A DNA stretch of 64,000 bases from JACVRW01 sp035650215 (GTDB lineage: Bacteria > Actinomycetota > Thermoleophilia > Solirubrobacterales > Thermoleophilaceae), in contig DASRIC010000055.1 of assembly GCA_035650215.1 (NCBI GenBank), positions 1 through 64,000 of the forward strand, written 5' to 3'. The notes below the pieces were generated by a model. It ran no database searches. It saw nothing but the letters and a program-made list of their open reading frames with translations, and was not told the DNA's origin. Shown in pieces: positions 34,034-42,885 of the stretch (positions are counted from its first letter, which is position 1; each line of letters begins with the position of its first letter). The translations under genes were made by a program, and so were the position numbers.

Positions 34034-34939
34034 CTACCCGCCCGTCCGGTGCGCCACCGACACCGAGTAGGCCCGCGGCCGGAAGCGCAGGATCGGGTCG
34101 TCGGAGAGCTCGATCCCGTCGGTCACCCGGGTCGGGTCGAACACGAGGATGTCGCCGTCGCGCTCGCGGGTCGTGTCGGGAGCGGTGAGCTCGAGCCGGC
34201 CGACTTCCACCCGCTCGCGGTCGTCGGGCCAGGCGATGGTCGGGTCGTCCGGATCGTCGCCGTCGCCGGCGATCACGACGAGCATCCGGAAGGCGGTCGA
34301 GGCGCGCGCCACCAGCTCCTTCTGGAGGTAGTCGGCGCCGAGCTCGCGCGCCCGCTCGTCGGTGACCGTGCGCTCGCCCTCCTCGGGCTCGAAGCGGTAG
34401 CGGACGGCGCGGCGCCCGCCCGCCCCGCCCTCCCAGTGGAAGGCGTGGATCGAGTTGTAGGCCACCGTGGCGTAGCTCTCGGGCGGCTCGGCGCCGAGCG
34501 CCGCCTGGATCGCCGGCAGCGCCCCGGGGTGCGCCTGGATGAAGGCGCCGACCTTCGCGAGGTCCGGCCGGCCGGTCTCCGGATCGGGCTTGCGCGCCCG
34601 CGTGAACTCGAGGAACTCCTCGGGGGTGCGGACGAAGAACTGCGGCAGGCTGAGCGCCACCACGTCGGTCCTCGACCCGTCCGGCAGATAGAACTTGACC
34701 GCCAGGCCGCGGCCCTCGCGGGCGTAGTCCGGCACGCCTGGGTTGCCGCCGCCGTTGGACAAGCGCGCGGTGACCCGCACCGGCTCCGTGCCCATGTGCG
34801 CGGCGCGGGTGAGGCCCGCGTCCGACGGCGTGAAGGTGCCCGCCATCAGCGTTCCCTTCGCATGGGCGGCGCGCCGGCCCGGGTGGCGGCCCGCGACCGC
34901 GTAGATCGCCTCCACCACCTGCTCGGCGAACTCGTCCAT
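34034..34939 (-). CDS. Catalase-like heme peroxidase (short, SrpA-type)
   Basis: 301 aa, about 60% of a monofunctional catalase, as usual for the catalase-related peroxidase group. Visible: AKGTLMAGTFTPS with the region around the distal site, RLSNGGGNPGVPDYAREGRGLAVKFYLPDG, and FFVRTPEEFLEF. The distal His of catalases would lie in RRAAHAKGT, and the proximal Tyr in RPRAYSVSVAHR. It probably uses peroxides with organic donors. No signal peptide. Confidence 0.84.
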   Translation of the reverse strand: MDEFAEQVVEAIYAVAGRHPGRRAAHAKGTLMAGTFTPSDAGLTRAAHMGTEPVRVTARLSNGGGNPGVPDYAREGRGLAVKFYLPDGSRTDVVALSLPQFFVRTPEEFLEFTRARKPDPETGRPDLAKVGAFIQAHPGALPAIQAALGAEPPESYATVAYNSIHAFHWEGGAGGRRAVRYRFEPEEGERTVTDERARELGADYLQKELVARASTAFRMLVVIAGDGDDPDDPTIAWPDDRERVEVGRLELTAPDTTRERDGDILVFDPTRVTDGIELSDDPILRFRPRAYSVSVAHRTGG

Positions 34940-34962
34940 GGGCGGACCCTATCCCTGACCGC

Positions 34963-35826
34963 CTAGAGCGCGAGCATCGCCGCCGCGACCTCTTCGGCGG
35001 CCGCATCGGGGATCGCTCTCGCGGCCCCATCGAGCACGAGCAGCCGCGCACCGGGGATCTCGCGCGCGAGCGCTTCGCCGTTGCCGACCGGGAAGAACGG
35101 ATCGCGGCGACCGTGCACCACCAGCGCCGGGATCGCGAGCTCGGACAGGCGCTCGCGCCAGCGCGGCTTGCAGTCGAGCTTGGAGAACGCCATGCCCAGC
35201 TGATTGGCCAGGTGGGCCGCGGGCTCCGCGCCCGGCGTGCGGTCCCAGATGCTTTCGGCGGTCGCGCGGGCGGCGGCGGGGTCGTCGCCGAGGATCTCGG
35301 CCCCACCGGCTGCGAACTCGGCTACCGCGGCGCGGTCGGACCAGTCGGGCATCGAGCGCGAGAACAGCCGCTTCATCGCCGCCGGGTCATGGTCAGGCAG
35401 GTCCTTGTCGACTCGACCCGGTGCGACGGGCCGCGTCCCGGCGAGCGTGAGCGCCGAGAACGCGTCCGGGTGGTCGAGCGCGGCGACCTGGGCGACCATC
35501 CCGCCGACGCCGATGCCCGCCAGGTGCGCCGGCCGGTCGTCGAGTTCGCGGGCGAGCCCAGCAGCGTCGGCGGCAAGATCGCGCAGCGTGTACGCGGGGG
35601 CCTCGGGATCGACGGTGGTCGACGCGCCGGAGTCGCGTAGGTCGTACCGCACGACATGCCGCCCGCCGCGCGCGAGCGCCTCGCAGAGCGGGCCGGGCCA
35701 GGAGAACATGGTCGTGCCGCCCGCGAGCAGCACCAGCGGCGCGGTCTCGTCGCCGAAGTGCTCGACCCCGAGCGTGACGCCGTTCGCGTCGACCGTCGTG
35801 CGGAATGAATGGACCGTCGGATGCAT
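34963..35826 (-). CDS. Alpha/beta hydrolase with degenerate catalytic triad
   Basis: 287 aa, full-length fold: LVLLAGGTTMFSW, RYDLRDSGAST, cap region, VVHGRRDPFFPVGNGEAL with the acid Asp. The nucleophile elbow reads GIGVGGMVAQ, with Gly (GGC) where relatives have Ser. The usual GxGH near the C-terminus reads DGAARAIPD, with no His. Two of three triad residues are therefore missing, so it is probably not an esterase and may be a binding or regulatory protein. The fold core and reading frame are intact, arguing against simple decay. Twin hairpins lie upstream. Confidence 0.82.
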   Translation of the reverse strand: MHPTVHSFRTTVDANGVTLGVEHFGDETAPLVLLAGGTTMFSWPGPLCEALARGGRHVVRYDLRDSGASTTVDPEAPAYTLRDLAADAAGLARELDDRPAHLAGIGVGGMVAQVAALDHPDAFSALTLAGTRPVAPGRVDKDLPDHDPAAMKRLFSRSMPDWSDRAAVAEFAAGGAEILGDDPAAARATAESIWDRTPGAEPAAHLANQLGMAFSKLDCKPRWRERLSELAIPALVVHGRRDPFFPVGNGEALAREIPGARLLVLDGAARAIPDAAAEEVAAAMLAL

Positions 35827-35869
35827 CGTGAGTCTCCAGGGCAGCGTAAGGATGCCGCCGGAAAGCGAC

Positions 35870-35931
35870 GGGCGCTCCCGGCGGGGAGCGCCCGTGCTGC
35901 CTCACCCGTGCGACGGCCGCGAGGCCGTCGC
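35870..35931. promoter_or_regulatory. Twin perfect hairpins between gpg phosphatase and alpha/beta hydrolase genes
   Basis: First: GGGCGCTCCC (35870-35879), loop GGCG, complement 35884-35893. Second: GCGACGGCC (35910-35918), loop GCGA, complement 35923-35931. Both are perfect stems with 4-nt loops, 16 bp apart. On the minus strand they follow the phosphatase stop by about 30 bp and precede the hydrolase start by about 40 bp. They may terminate the upstream unit or form a structured leader; no T-run. Confidence 0.55.
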
Positions 35932-35962
35932 GAGTGGAGATGATTGTAATGTCTGCAACGAG

Positions 35963-36748
35963 TCAGCGCGACTCTGCCAGCGCGCGTACGACGGCCTCGT
36001 AGAAGCCCTCGCTCATCGGCGCCTCGGTGCGCTCGACGTTCACCCGGGCACCGCCTTCGCCGACCGTCGCGTTGGCCACGAGGAAGCCGCGCCCGACCAC
36101 CTCCGCCACGTCGAGGTCCTCCGGCGAGTCGCCCACGCAGATGCATTCCTCGGGCGCGTACCCGCGCGCACGCATGTGCGCCGCCACAGCCGCCGCCTTC
36201 GAGCACACGGCCGGGATCAGGTGGAAGGCCGAGCGCTCGCTGCCCACCGGGCCGTTGTCCACCAGCCGCAGACCGCCGTGCCCCTCCGCATCGAGCAGCG
36301 CGTTCGCCTCGGCGGCGTCGAGCCTTCCCCTGAAGAGGTGGGACACCTCGCGGCCGAGGTGCCATGGCGCGTGCGGCTCGAGGCCCGCCGGCGGTCCCCC
36401 GTAGCGCTCGAGCAGCAGGTCGGGGGCGCCCGAGTCCGCGATCTGGCGGTGCACGGAGAGCCCGTCGCGCGGCTGGAGTTCGCCGGTCAGGAACGTGAGC
36501 TCCCCGTCGATCACGAGGCCCGCTCCCAGCTCGAAGGCGTACGAGCTCTGGCCGATCAGCCGGGCATCCTCCATCACCTGGGCGCGCCGCCGGCCCGAGA
36601 CAATCACCACCTCCGCCCCGGCGCGGTGGCAGGCCTCGAGCGCCCGGGCTGCCAGCAGCGTGAAGTCCCCCTCGGCGGTCCGGAAGAGGGACGCGCCCCG
36701 CCCGAGCATCGTGTCGTCGAGGTCGGTGTAAACGCAGCGGACGGCCAC
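35963..36748 (-). CDS. HAD-IIB phosphatase, probable glucosyl/mannosyl-3-phosphoglycerate phosphatase
   Basis: 261 aa from GTG 36748, 2 bp after the synthase gene. HAD motifs: VYTDLDDTMLG (nucleophile), IVSGRRRAQVM, Lys in CSKAAAVAAHM and ICVGDSPEDLDVAEVVG. The C2B-type cap and length fit the MpgP/GpgP family, which removes phosphate from glycosyl-3-phosphoglycerate. In mycobacteria this step is done by an unrelated histidine phosphatase, so the HAD type here resembles the Thermus/Persephonella arrangement. Together with the adjacent GpgS it should yield glucosylglycerate, a compatible solute. Confidence 0.83.
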   Translation of the reverse strand: MAVRCVYTDLDDTMLGRGASLFRTAEGDFTLLAARALEACHRAGAEVVIVSGRRRAQVMEDARLIGQSSYAFELGAGLVIDGELTFLTGELQPRDGLSVHRQIADSGAPDLLLERYGGPPAGLEPHAPWHLGREVSHLFRGRLDAAEANALLDAEGHGGLRLVDNGPVGSERSAFHLIPAVCSKAAAVAAHMRARGYAPEECICVGDSPEDLDVAEVVGRGFLVANATVGEGGARVNVERTEAPMSEGFYEAVVRALAESR

Positions 36749-36750
36749 GG

Positions 36751-37614
36751 TCAGGCGGCGCCGCGCGCGGGCTGCGCGGCCATCGGCGGCCGCTGGACCA
36801 CTCGGACGCCGGACGTACGCCCCGTCAGCCTTCCCTCGGCTTGCAGCCGCGCCATCACGGACTGGAGCACCGTCGCGGCCATCGGCGTGAGCTCCGACAG
36901 CTCGCGGTGACGGTTCTGCCGAGTGCCGAGGTCCACCTCCGCCATCCCCTGGAGCCCCACCCGAGTCCAGACGTCGATCAGCATGCCGATCTCGACGCCG
37001 TAGTCGCAGTCGAATGGCAGCTGGAACAGGAGCTCGCGGTCGGCGGCGATCTCCCCGGCCAGCGGCTGGGCGAACACGGCGAGCTCGGGGTAGAAGGAGT
37101 TCAGCAGCGGCCGAGCGGTGAGCTCCGTCACGCGGCCTCCGCCCTCTGGTAGCACGCGCTCGCCGAGGCGAAAGGGCCGACGATAGGAGCCCTTCGCGAA
37201 CTGGACACCGGGGACTTCGAGGAGCGGCCCGACTAGACCCGTCACGAAGTGCTCGCCGAAGTCCTCCGAGTCGGCATCCACGAAGCAGACGACGTCCCCG
37301 TGCAGCACACCGAGCGCGCGCCACAGCGCGTCGCCCTTGCCGAGCAGCGCTCCCGTCTCCGGCATCAGCGCGCCCGCGCGGTGCACCTCCGCGCCGGCTC
37401 GCGCGGCCAGCTCGCGGGTGGCGTCGGCCGAGCCGCTGTCCACGACCGCCACCTGATCCACGAGCCCGTCGTCGCGAAGCGCCACGAGCGGGGCCAGCGT
37501 GCGCTCGATGGAGGGCGCCTCGTCGAGGGTCGGCACGCACACGGAGACCGTGCGCGCGCGGCGCTCGAGCACGGCGCGGCCGAAGTGCCGGTGGTCGAAG
37601 GACCTGCTGCCCAC
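36751..37614 (-). CDS. gpgS: Glucosyl-3-phosphoglycerate synthase
   Basis: 287 aa, GTG start. GT-A glycosyltransferase of the GT81 type: VSVCVPTLDEAPSIERTLAPL, VVDSGSADATRELAARAGAEVH, LLGKGDALWRAL, metal-binding VDADSEDFGEHFVTGLVGPLL, FAKGSYRRPF and DYGVEIGMLIDVW, all hallmarks of GpgS/MpgS. It transfers glucose (or mannose) from a nucleotide sugar to 3-phosphoglycerate. First gene of a two-gene operon with the phosphatase; divergent from the helicase gene by 21 bp. Confidence 0.88.
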   Translation of the reverse strand: MGSRSFDHRHFGRAVLERRARTVSVCVPTLDEAPSIERTLAPLVALRDDGLVDQVAVVDSGSADATRELAARAGAEVHRAGALMPETGALLGKGDALWRALGVLHGDVVCFVDADSEDFGEHFVTGLVGPLLEVPGVQFAKGSYRRPFRLGERVLPEGGGRVTELTARPLLNSFYPELAVFAQPLAGEIAADRELLFQLPFDCDYGVEIGMLIDVWTRVGLQGMAEVDLGTRQNRHRELSELTPMAATVLQSVMARLQAEGRLTGRTSGVRVVQRPPMAAQPARGAA

Positions 37615-37635
37615 CGCGACCTACTATGGCACCCG

Positions 37636-39906
37636 GTGAGCCGCGTCGCGCCCTCTTACCCGTGGGACCCCGTGCTGGACGCGGGCCGCGACGAGGAGCT
37701 CGTGGCGAGCTCGCGCGAGCGCGAGCAGGCCGAGGTAGCCGAGCCTATCCCCGGCGATCTCCACCCGGCGCTGCTGGACGGGCTCCGAGCTGCGGGAATC
37801 GGCACGCTCTGGGCCCACCAGGGGGACGCCCTGGAGGCGGCTCGCTCGGGGCACGCGATCGTGACCACTGGCACAGCGAGCGGCAAGTCGCTCGCCTTCA
37901 ACCTTCCCGTGCTCGACACGCTCGCGGGCGACCCGGCCGCGCGGGCCTTCTACCTCTACCCGACCAAGGCGCTCGCCCAGGACCAGGCGCGGGGGCTCGC
38001 GCGGATCGCCGGGCGCTGGCTGCGCCACGCGATCTATGACGGCGACACCCCGCGCGAGGAGCGCCGGGCGATCCGCGGGCGCTCCAACCTGATCCTCACC
38101 AATCCGGACATGCTGCACGTCGGGGTGCTGCCCAACCACGGCTCGTGGGGGGACCTGCTGGCAAACCTGGCCTGGGTCGTGGTCGACGAGGCTCACGTGT
38201 ACCGCGGTGTGTTCGGCTCGCACGTGGCGAACGTGCTTCGGCGCCTGCGCCGGCTCGCCCGCGCCTACGGCTCCGAGCCGCGCTTCCTGCTCACGAGCGC
38301 CACGATCGCCAACCCGCGCGAGCTTGCCGAGCGCCTGACCGGAGTCGAGGTGGCGCTCGTTGACCGCGACGGTGCGCCGCGCGCCGAGCGCAACATAGCG
38401 ATGTGGAACCCGCCGCTCGTCGACGAACGGCTCGGCCGCCGCGCGTCCGCGCTCTCCGAGGCCGCCAACCTGCTCGCCGCGCTCGTGGAGCGCGAGGTGC
38501 GCACGATCTGCTTCCTCAAGTCGCGCCGCGGCGTCGAGCTGATCCAGCGCTTCGCCAGGGAGCGGCTCGAGAGCGGCGGACGGGCGGACCTCGCCGAGCG
38601 GATCGCGCCCTACCGGGCCGGCTACACACCGATGCAGCGGCGCGAGATCGAGCGCCGCCTTGCGGAGGGGGAGCTGCTCGCCGTGGTGGCCACCGACGCG
38701 CTCGAGCTCGGCATCGACGTGGGCGAGCTCGACGCTGCCGTGTGCGTCACCTTCCCGGGCACGGTGGCGAGCCTGCGCCAGATGTGGGGCCGCGCGGGAC
38801 GGCGCCGGCCCGGGCTGGCGATGTACGTGGCCGGCGAGGACGCGCTCGACCAGTTCTTCTGCCGCCACCCGGCCGAGTTCCTCGAGCGGCCGGTGGAGCG
38901 GGCGATCCTCGACCACGAGTCCGAGGAGATCCACCTGGCCCACCTGGAGGCGGCCGCCTACGAGCTGCCGCTCACGCCCGAGGACGATGAGACCTTCGGC
39001 CCGCGCTGGGAGGAGCACGCCGCGCGGCTCGTGAAGCTGGGACGCCTGCGAGAGCGGGGTGGCCGCTACCTGCCTCGCGGGCAGGGCTTCCCGGCCGCGC
39101 GCATCGCGCTGCGTTCGGCATCTCCCGATTCGGTGTCGATCGTCGAGGCCGAGGGCGGCGAGGTGATCGGCAACGTCGAGACCGCGCGTGCGCACTCGGC
39201 GGTCCACCCTGGCGCGGTATATCTGCACATGGGCGCGGCCTACGAGGTCGAGGACCTCGACCTGCGCCAGCGCCGGGCGCTGGTGCGGCGCTTCCAGGGC
39301 AACTGGTACACCCAGCCGAAGAAGGAGTCCGAGACCTTCATCGAGCAGGTTCGCGACCGGCGCGAGACGGGCGGCGTCGAGTTGTCCTTCGGCGTCGTCT
39401 CGGTGATCGAGCAGGTGGTGGCCTACCAGAAGAAGCAGGTGAGCGACAACTCGGTGCTCGACCTGCTGGCGCTCGACATGCCCGAGCAGCAGTTCGTGAC
39501 CCAGGCGCTCTGGTACGAGCTGCCCGAGCCGTTCCTCGCGGACGACTTTCCACTCGACGTGCTGCAGGGCTCGCTGCACGCCGCCGAACACGGCCAGATC
39601 GCGGTGCTGCCGCTGATCGCGATGTGCGACCGCTGGGACATCGGCGGGCTCTCCACCGCTTTCCACCACCAGACCGGTCGGCCCACGATCTTCATCTACG
39701 ACGGCCATCCCGGCGGGGTGGGCATCACGCGGGCGGGCTTCGAGCGGTTCGAGGCGCTGGTGGCCGACGCCCTGAGGCTGATCTCCGAGTGCCCGTGCCA
39801 GGCCGGCTGCCCGTCCTGCGTGCAGTCACCCAAGTGCGGCAATCTCAACGAGCCGCTCAACAAGCGCGGCGCCGTCGAGCTGCTCACGCGCATGCATGTG
39901 TCCTAG
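37636..39906 (+). CDS. DEAD/DEAH helicase of the MrfA/DUF1998 type
   Basis: 756 aa from GTG 37636. SF2 motifs: Q-like AHQGDAL, Walker A TGTASGKSLAFNLP, DEAH (VVVDEAHVYRG), LTSATIANP, TDALELGIDVGELDA, and QMWGRAGRRRPG. The C-terminal DUF1998 region contains four cysteines, CPCQAGCPSCV and the CGNLNEPLNK pattern, which bind zinc in MrfA. That Bacillus enzyme repairs mitomycin crosslinks with exonuclease MrfB; no mrfB-like gene is seen next to it here. A role in DNA crosslink repair is likely. Confidence 0.88.
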   Translation: MSRVAPSYPWDPVLDAGRDEELVASSREREQAEVAEPIPGDLHPALLDGLRAAGIGTLWAHQGDALEAARSGHAIVTTGTASGKSLAFNLPVLDTLAGDPAARAFYLYPTKALAQDQARGLARIAGRWLRHAIYDGDTPREERRAIRGRSNLILTNPDMLHVGVLPNHGSWGDLLANLAWVVVDEAHVYRGVFGSHVANVLRRLRRLARAYGSEPRFLLTSATIANPRELAERLTGVEVALVDRDGAPRAERNIAMWNPPLVDERLGRRASALSEAANLLAALVEREVRTICFLKSRRGVELIQRFARERLESGGRADLAERIAPYRAGYTPMQRREIERRLAEGELLAVVATDALELGIDVGELDAAVCVTFPGTVASLRQMWGRAGRRRPGLAMYVAGEDALDQFFCRHPAEFLERPVERAILDHESEEIHLAHLEAAAYELPLTPEDDETFGPRWEEHAARLVKLGRLRERGGRYLPRGQGFPAARIALRSASPDSVSIVEAEGGEVIGNVETARAHSAVHPGAVYLHMGAAYEVEDLDLRQRRALVRRFQGNWYTQPKKESETFIEQVRDRRETGGVELSFGVVSVIEQVVAYQKKQVSDNSVLDLLALDMPEQQFVTQALWYELPEPFLADDFPLDVLQGSLHAAEHGQIAVLPLIAMCDRWDIGGLSTAFHHQTGRPTIFIYDGHPGGVGITRAGFERFEALVADALRLISECPCQAGCPSCVQSPKCGNLNEPLNKRGAVELLTRMHVS

Positions 39907-39984
39907 CCGCCCGCAACTTTCGTTGCGTGAAAGAGGAATTCCGACGCGATCCTCGGGCCGCATCCACACTGCGAGGCGATTCCC

Positions 39985-40737
39985 GTGGCTCGCCTCCCCC
40001 GGACCCTCCTTGTCGGCTGCCTGCTTCTCTCGAGCGCCTCGAGCGCCGCGCCGGCGGCCGCTCAGACGAGCAACGGCGGCGTGCGGGCGGTCGAGCAGCC
40101 GCTCCTCGGCACAGTCCGCTCCGGCTCCAGCGGCGCGGCCGCGGGCGGCGAGAGCGGCGGCGCGGCGGTGGGCGAGCGCGCGCCCGTGCGGGCGCGCCGT
40201 GAGAGGCGCCGCAGGGCAGGGCGCGCCCCGCTCGGGCCCTCCGGCGGCACCAGGCCGACGCCTCCGGCCACGACCCCCGTGCCCACCCCCGGACCGGAGT
40301 CCGACGAGACCGGGCACCGCTTCCCTGTCGGCGGCGCCTTCGACCTCGGCGGCGAGGGCTCCCGCTTCGGCGCCGGCCGCCCTGGGCACACGCATCAGGG
40401 CCAGGACATCGCGGCCGCCGAGGGCGCTCCGGTGCTGGCGCCCTGGGCCGGCGTTGTCGAGCACGTGCGCTACCAGCGCCGGGGCGCCGGCTGGTACATC
40501 GTCCTCGACGGCGACGACGAGGATCGCGACTACGTGTTCATGCACCTGCGGCGCGGCTCGATTCTCGTGACCCCGGGCCGGCACGTGAGCGCCGGCGAGC
40601 AGCTCGCGCAGGTGGGCAACACGGGAGCCTCCTCCGGCCCGCACCTCCACTTCGAGATCTGGGTCGGCGGCTGGTACGAGAAGGGCGGCGCGCCGATCGA
40701 CCCGCTACCGCTCCTCGGCGAGTGGGTCGCGCGGTAG
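39985..40737 (+). CDS. Exported M23 family peptidase (peptidoglycan endopeptidase-like)
   Basis: 250 aa from GTG 39985. Signal peptide (residues 1-27, ending AAAQ), a disordered Arg/Pro linker (RRERRRRAGR, TPPATTPVPTPGPE), then the LytM/M23 domain from about 110: HTHQGQDIAA (zinc His and Asp), APWAGVVEHV, FMHLRRGSI and GPHLHFEIW (zinc and catalytic His). It cuts peptide crosslinks of the cell wall. A 6-bp hairpin (39912-39927) lies in the gap before it. It is convergent with the DUF3352 gene, 4 bp apart. Confidence 0.87.
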   Translation: MARLPRTLLVGCLLLSSASSAAPAAAQTSNGGVRAVEQPLLGTVRSGSSGAAAGGESGGAAVGERAPVRARRERRRRAGRAPLGPSGGTRPTPPATTPVPTPGPESDETGHRFPVGGAFDLGGEGSRFGAGRPGHTHQGQDIAAAEGAPVLAPWAGVVEHVRYQRRGAGWYIVLDGDDEDRDYVFMHLRRGSILVTPGRHVSAGEQLAQVGNTGASSGPHLHFEIWVGGWYEKGGAPIDPLPLLGEWVAR

Positions 40738-40741
40738 CGCG

Positions 40742-42271
40742 CTAGTGGATCGCGAGCGAGATGCGGCCGCGCAGGCCGTCGGTGCTCGACTGCACCGAGC
40801 CGGTGAGGTCCTCGAGCGGGCCGGTGAAGAGCCGCGCCCCGAAGGCCTCGACGCCGCCGAGCCCGAGGGCCGGACCGAGCTGCTCGAGCAGGGCGCCCGC
40901 GAGCGCCTGCGCGTCGGCGCGCATGGTCACGGCGCCCTGGGCGTCCGGGACGCTCGCGGGCTGCTCCGCCACGAGCTGGCCGGCGCGAGCCGCATCGTTG
41001 GCGAGCACGAACGAGCCGTCGATCACCCCGAACACCACGGCGTCCCCGTCCGCCTGGGCTAGGGCGTAGAAGTCGTTGCCGCCACTGGGCCGTTTCAGCG
41101 CGACGGTGCCGAAGCCCGCCCCCTCAGCGAACGACGGCAGCACGTCGGCGAGCTTCGAGAGCGTCTCCTCGAAGGCCGCGGGGTCGCGCAGCTTCGAGCG
41201 CACGCCCAGCTGCCCGTCGACGGCCACCGTGGCCGAGAGGTCGCCGCTGAACTGGCCGAACAGGTCATCGTCGACCGACACCCCGAGCTGGTCCTCGAGG
41301 GTCTTCTTGGCCTGCTCGTACTCGCCGAACCCGCCCGGGTCGACGGCCTGCGCGGCCGCCTCGCCGAAGCTCACGACCTGCGCCAGGTCGCGGATGCCGA
41401 AGCCGATCTCCCCGTCCCGCTCGATCACGCCCGGTGACTCGTCCCCGGCTGCGATCGGCAGGTCCGCGTCGCTCAGGTCCTCGCCGTTCGTGCGCAGGTT
41501 GAACTGCATCTCGACGCCGTCGTCGGCGGCGCTGGCCGTCAGGCCGAGCGTCTCGAGCGCGCTCACCCACGGCACCTTGCGGGCGTCGCGGGTGTCCGGG
41601 TCCGAGGCGATGATCGCCCCGATGTCGGCGTACACGCGCGCCAGCGCGCTCCCAGGGAGCCCGTCGAGACCCTGCTCGAAGGTGTCTGCGTCGAGATGCT
41701 CGTCACCGCCGGCGCGCTCGAGCGCCGTGGTCAGGAGCCTCTCGGAGCCCGCGAAGATCACCATGTCGTCCTTGACCGCGAACAGGGTGCCGTCGTCCTC
41801 GTAGACGGTCGCGCCGGACTCCTCGCCCTGCTCGGTCGGCCCCGTCTTGTCGATCAGGGCGTCGAGCGCATCCGTGTCCTTCACCTGAGTCGCGGCCACG
41901 AAGTCGTCGTCCTCGGTGTCGTCCGTGAAGGAGGCCACGTTCGTGGCGCCGACCACGAACGGGTTGCCGAGCAGCGGCTTCACGTCCTTCTCGAAGTCCA
42001 CGTTCTGCTCGCCGCCGGCGAGCTCCTCCTCGAGCGCCCCCTCGACCGAGTCCACGCCGAGCGGGAACTTGCCGAGCAGGGAGTCGACCGCCTCGACCTG
42101 GTCGCCCTCGAGGTCGGTGTCGATCGCGACGGCAAACGGGGCCTTCTCCGGCAGGTAGGAGAGCGCCTCGTCGAGCGGCCCCGGTGCGTCGTCGTCGCCT
42201 CCGCCGCAGCCCGCGAGGGCGAGCGCGACGAGCGCTGCGCACAGGGCGAGGATGCGGCGGGGGCGGCGCAC
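40742..42271 (-). CDS. DUF3352 family lipoprotein
   Basis: 509 aa from GTG 42271. Lipoprotein signal with lipobox LALAGC at about residue 22, followed by GGGDDDAPG. Then the DUF3352 pattern: LDEALSYLPEKAPFAVAIDTD, MVIFAGSERLL, VVAATQVKDTDALDAL-type phrases and a final beta region ending RGRISLAIH. Very acidic. Function unknown; its paralog is at the left end of the window. It starts 11 bp after the TetR gene and is likely third in the monooxygenase-TetR-lipoprotein operon. Confidence 0.83.
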   Translation of the reverse strand: MRRPRRILALCAALVALALAGCGGGDDDAPGPLDEALSYLPEKAPFAVAIDTDLEGDQVEAVDSLLGKFPLGVDSVEGALEEELAGGEQNVDFEKDVKPLLGNPFVVGATNVASFTDDTEDDDFVAATQVKDTDALDALIDKTGPTEQGEESGATVYEDDGTLFAVKDDMVIFAGSERLLTTALERAGGDEHLDADTFEQGLDGLPGSALARVYADIGAIIASDPDTRDARKVPWVSALETLGLTASAADDGVEMQFNLRTNGEDLSDADLPIAAGDESPGVIERDGEIGFGIRDLAQVVSFGEAAAQAVDPGGFGEYEQAKKTLEDQLGVSVDDDLFGQFSGDLSATVAVDGQLGVRSKLRDPAAFEETLSKLADVLPSFAEGAGFGTVALKRPSGGNDFYALAQADGDAVVFGVIDGSFVLANDAARAGQLVAEQPASVPDAQGAVTMRADAQALAGALLEQLGPALGLGGVEAFGARLFTGPLEDLTGSVQSSTDGLRGRISLAIH

Positions 42272-42282
42272 GGCGGCGGTCG

Positions 42283-42879
42283 TCAGCGGGCGCGCACGCC
42301 GTCCAGGGTGAACTCGAGCTGGCGGCGCCAGTCGTAGCGCATCACGCCCAGGCGGTCGGCGGCCATCATGCTCCCGAGCCCGCACATCATCGTGCGGATG
42401 TCGTCGACGGTGAAGTCCTCGCGGATCTCGCCGGCCTCCTTCGCGCGCCGCAGCACCTCCGACCACGCCTCCTGGATGGCGTGGATGCCGGACTGCGCCT
42501 GGGCCACCGACTCCGGGGTGGTGGCGAACACCATGCTCTGGTGCACGGCGTCGCTCGCCATCACGTTGGCCTGGTCGAGCACGGCGCCCCTGAAGGTCTC
42601 CCAGGGGTCGCCGCCCTGCTCGAGCCGTGCTCGCACGATCGCCGCGAAGTCGCTCAGCTTGACGCGCACGAGCTCACCGACCAGCAGATCCTTCGTCGCG
42701 AAGTGCCGGTAGAGCGTGCCCACGCCAACGCCGGCGCGCCGCGCGACGTCGTCCATCTGGGTGTCCGCGCCGTCCTCCGCGAACGCCTCGCGCGCGGCCT
42801 GGATGATGCGCTCACGGTTGCGGCGCGCGTCCGCGCGCATGCGCGGGGCGCTGTCGGCAAGGGCCTCGGGCGTCGCCAT
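42283..42879 (-). CDS. TetR family regulator
   Basis: 198 aa. HTH: NRERIIQAAREAFAEDGADTQMDDVARRAGVGVGTLYRHFATKDLL, then a C-terminal domain of the SbtR/TetR_C type (AVLDQANVMASDAVHQ). An internal ATG (MRADARRN) is a possible alternative start. It lies 6 bp after the FAD monooxygenase stop, so probably same transcript. Ligand unknown. Confidence 0.87.
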   Translation of the reverse strand: MATPEALADSAPRMRADARRNRERIIQAAREAFAEDGADTQMDDVARRAGVGVGTLYRHFATKDLLVGELVRVKLSDFAAIVRARLEQGGDPWETFRGAVLDQANVMASDAVHQSMVFATTPESVAQAQSGIHAIQEAWSEVLRRAKEAGEIREDFTVDDIRTMMCGLGSMMAADRLGVMRYDWRRQLEFTLDGVRAR

Positions 42880-42885
42880 GAAAGC

